Of a stretch of 64,000 nt of DNA, positions 61,010 through 64,000 are shown piece after piece; the stretch's first letter is position 1; the number at the start of each line of letters is the position of its first letter. The stretch comes from Ostrinia nubilalis (lineage: Eukaryota > Arthropoda > Insecta > Lepidoptera > Crambidae), in assembly GCF_963855985.1 (NCBI RefSeq), contig NC_087107.1:5704001-5768000 (forward strand), in the 5' to 3' direction. Under the pieces are notes generated by a model. The model worked only from the letters and a program-made list of their open reading frames with translations. It searched no databases and was not told the DNA's origin. The translations under genes were made by a program, and so were the position numbers.

Positions 61010-62309
61010 TATTCACTCTCACCACTCGCATATTTCTCAACCAGGCCTTTATTGAGTCTCCACTGCCAGCCCGCACGCAGGAATGATCATTTCCAATTTT
61101 CCAGAGGCAAATGGAAAATTTGACCTACACTTTCCAGTTTCCCACACAGGACAAAAGTATTGAGCCCAATGTTAGCATAATTCTCATATTAATATAGTCG
61201 CCTATAACGACATCTATAGGAAAAATGGTGGTGGTCATAAAATTACTCTGCCGGAACCACACGCATGCAACACTCTTTTAGCACTTATAAATAAGTAGGC
61301 AAGAGTGTTTTATGCATCTGAGTGATTTTTTGACCCAGATGGTTCTAATCAGTTCCAACCACTAGACTAACTTAGACTTTGAAGTCAGTAAAAAGGATTC
61401 CATCTGTCTTGTTCCAACTACAATTTTATTGTGTAATGCGTAGTCAGAATCAGCTACTTGCCTACATCTACAGACATAGCCAGACAGCTGTACCACGAAA
61501 ACCCTAACAGAAGGCAAAACTGAACTGGAAGGGAAAGCTTAGGTACCTTAACCTAATTTCATAAATCAATCAAAGGAAAATACGGTCTTAATTGCCTGGA
61601 TGAGTATAATTGGCCGCTTCACGCCCCATATAGCAAAATCAATTGATGTTTGTACCCTCAACACCTCCGTTTGAAACATTGTTACATGATCATTACCAAT
61701 TCAGTCACGTTGCCAATATTTGAACTTATCCATTACACAGGTCAGATTTATTAAGGCCATATTCGCGAGTCGCAACCACAGAGTCCACAAAGAAACGAGA
61801 TTTTTCTCTCTTTCTGGCAGTGGCGGATTTACAAATTCCAATTAATTGCCGCTAGTAGGCCATTCAATTTTTGCCGCCCCTACCTACTGACTTTTGAAAT
61901 TCAATACGTTAGTTTAATCCCGTTATTAGTATGATTGTGAACTTAATGATATTTCTGTCAGTTACTAGATTATTATTGCAACCCGCTATGTAATGAAGAG
62001 TTTAATGTTGACCTAAAAACAGCAGTATGTACTAATCCTAAGGTGGGCAAAGGCATGACTTAAAAATGTGTGGTCAGTAAACATTGTTTTTGGAAAATAT
62101 TTTTTACTGGACTTTTTAAAAACAATACAAACAATTTCTATTAAAATATAACATGTTAACAATTCAGTTAATGGTGACAGACAGTGAGATCAAATAAGTT
62201 TTACATTATTTTCTTGTGAGATTTTAAATTTGCAAAATCATTAATTATATCGACGTATGAAATCTTTTTCATAAGTTCTGACTCTATGCACAAAAGAGAT
62301 AAAGCATTA
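61010..62309. other. Intergenic DNA, no gene seen
   Basis: Mixed AT-rich sequence. I could support no exon, repeat family or structured element here. Confidence 0.5.
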
Positions 62310-63746
62310 ATAGGCCAGAAGAATTAGATTTTAAATCGGAAATAATTCCTACAAAAGATTTTATTGCTTTAATGGCTTCATTGGTTGCTCATTAAGACTT
62401 TCCTAGGTTTTCGACTTCGACGGAGTTGTGCTTAAGTGGTGGGGGCCCCCGAAAGGGGCGCTTTTTCGGTTTTCCGGTTATACCGCGTAAAGGACTTACC
62501 CTATCGAAAAGTGGTCTTCCTGACGGTTGAAGGGCATTTAATCTTGCATTAAATAAGACCAAATTCATATGTTTTGGACAAACCGTTCTCGTGCAAATGT
62601 TCGGCAAAGTAGAAAATATGTGTATAATTAATGACCCTCTCCACGTCCAATAGCTCGTCACCCGTAGGCTCCCAAGCCTTGTAAAGGGTCGCCTTAACCA
62701 GTGTATCCCTGTCAAGGCTCACGAGTTGGATTCGCTTATCCTTGTTCGTCCCAGCCGTTCCTTAACTGCGGTTGCTGCACCTCTTCCTGGCACTCTCCTG
62801 AACGACTCTGTGTTACCTAATGTGGCTGCCCCTCTTCCTTGTACCCTCCTGTACGATTGCATTGCTTAGTCATATGCCTGGTCCAAGGTTCGACGCTACA
62901 AAATCAACTTCGTACGCGTGAAAATAGTTTAAATACTATTTTCCGTGCTTGCAACATTTTTCTTTACTGCTTCGCCTCTATTAGTCGTAGAGTAATTGTA
63001 TATATCCTATAGCCTTCCTCAATTTATGAGCTATTCAACACAAAAATAATTATTTCAATCAAACTAGTAATTCTTGAGATTAGCGCGTTTAAACAAACAA
63101 ACAAAAAACTCTTCAGCATTTTAATATGAACTTATTGTTGTTGATTTTTGGCGTCGAACCTTAGACCAGGCATACGGCTAGGCAACGTAGTCCTGCAGGA
63201 GGATACAAGGAAGAGGGGCAGCCACAGTAGGTAACACAGAGTCGTTCAGGTGAGTGCCACGAAGAGGTGCAGCAACCGCAGTTAAGGAACGGCTGGGACG
63301 AACAAGGATAGGCGCATCCAGCTCGTAAGCCTTGATAGGGTTACACTGGTTGAGGCGCTCCTTTTCAAGACTTGGAAGCCTGCGGGTAACGAGCCATTGG
63401 ATATGGAGAGGGTCATTAATTATACACATATTTTCTACTTTGCCGAACATTTGCACGAGAACGGTTTGTTCAAAACATATGAATTTGGTCTTATTTAATG
63501 CAGGATTAAATGCCCTTCAACCGTCAGGAAGACCACTTTTCGATAGGGTAAGTCCTTTACGCGGTATAACCGGAAAAACGAAAAAGCGCCCCTTTCGGGG
63601 GCCCCCACCACTTAAGCACAACTCCGTCGAAGTCGAAAACCTAGGAGAGTCTTTATGGGCAATTAATGAAGCCATTAAAGCACTAAAATCTTTAGTAGGA
63701 ATTATTTCCGATTTAATTCAATTTTATGTTTAATTCTACTGGCCTA
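62310..63746. mobile_element. 1.4-kb inverted-repeat element, family unknown
   Basis: Left arm 62310-62896 and right arm 63151-63746 are inverted copies with scattered substitutions and small indels; the spacer is 62897-63150. In the right arm both strands have open frames (63332-63733 plus, 63178-63456 minus), while the left copies are partly broken. The GGGGGCCCCCGAAAGGGGCG block and GC content near 45 percent differ from the surroundings. No transposase, reverse transcriptase or viral motif is recognised. Confidence 0.7.
63000..63125 (+). repeat. Lepidopteran retroelement tail in the spacer
   Basis: CCTATAGCCTTCCTCAATTT, TATGAGCTATTCAACACAAA and GAGATTAGCGCGTTTAAACA followed by (AAAC)n and CTCTTCAGC resemble a 3' segment I recall from many lepidopteran retroelements. 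Exact family not assigned. Confidence 0.6.
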
Positions 63747-64000
63747 TAAGCTTTTCTTGACTTAAAGTAGATCGTAGACAGTTTTTAACCCGTTTTAAGC
63801 AAGAAAAGCTTATCAACTGAACAATTTGTCACCGGTGTGCACAGAGCCATGCGAAGTGCTGTATCCAGTATAATTAGCTAAGAACTACTTAAAGGTAAAC
63901 AGAAAGACCAATGCTTGGTAACACAGGGTGGCCCAGAAGAAAATTACCTTTTGAAAATTCAAGGAAACGAAAACTGTACCTACAGTTTTATAGAACTTTA
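63747..64000. other. Window edge, no feature supported
   Basis: AT-rich sequence after the right arm. An AAGCTTTTCTTGAC near 63749 recurs inverted at about 63801 (AAGAAAAGCTTAT), making a small hairpin. Nothing else is recognised. Confidence 0.4.

Noticed and set aside
62310..63746. Integrated densovirus-type genome with terminal inverted repeats
   Set aside because: Inverted arms alone suggested it, but no replication or capsid protein motif is visible and the arms are too short and carry no such genes.
1..64000. CRISPR arrays, operons, ribosome binding sites, rRNA genes
   Set aside because: None is present; the spliced genes and repeats show a eukaryotic nuclear genome.

Overview
This is a stretch of an insect nuclear genome, almost certainly a moth or butterfly. 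The DNA is AT-rich, introns are long, and the intergenic and intronic space is full of short inverted-repeat transposons, RTE-type LINE ends and a tRNA-derived SINE head of kinds common in Lepidoptera. No bacterial or organellar features are present.

Two protein-coding genes can be assembled from spliced exons. The first, on the + strand, fills most of the window (1446-51048 for the coding part). It is the bHLH-PAS transcription factor trachealess (trh, the insect NPAS1/NPAS3 orthologue). I could join ten exons with consistent phase into one open frame of 859 codons plus a stop: bHLH in exon 2, PAS-A in exons 3-6, PAS-B in exons 7-9 and a long low-complexity C-terminal region in exon 10. Exon 1 appears to end in a non-canonical GC donor (GC-AG intron of 18.8 kb). 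Upstream lies a CpG-rich TATA-less promoter region with an Inr/DPE pair at exact spacing and a leader with four short upstream ORFs.

The second gene, on the - strand (58298 down to 56453), has five coding exons for a 170-residue four-pass membrane protein of an arthropod family that I relate, with moderate confidence, to the pasiflora/DUF4728 group. Its 3' end faces the 3' end of trh.

Layout: 1-480 AT-rich upstream DNA; 481-1445 promoter and leader; 1446-51048 trh exons and nine introns carrying many MITEs, a 1.1-kb palindromic transposon (24326-25431), direct duplications and several GC-richer islands that may be enhancers; 51049 to about 52500 trh 3' UTR; 52500-56450 a nested inverted-repeat structure made of an outer inverted duplication of the neighbour gene's 3' region and an inner 1.8-kb palindromic element that carries a LINE end; 56453-58298 the tetraspan gene; 58300-64000 apparently gene-free, with a few repeats and a third large palindrome at 62310-63746.

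The biology of the window is that of a developmental regulator with a large regulatory domain next to a small epithelial-type membrane gene. The least ordinary signals are the GC-AG first intron, the nested palindromes between the two genes, and the tandem splice acceptor inside the PAS-B coding region. All identities rest on reading translated sequence against remembered family features; nothing was searched.
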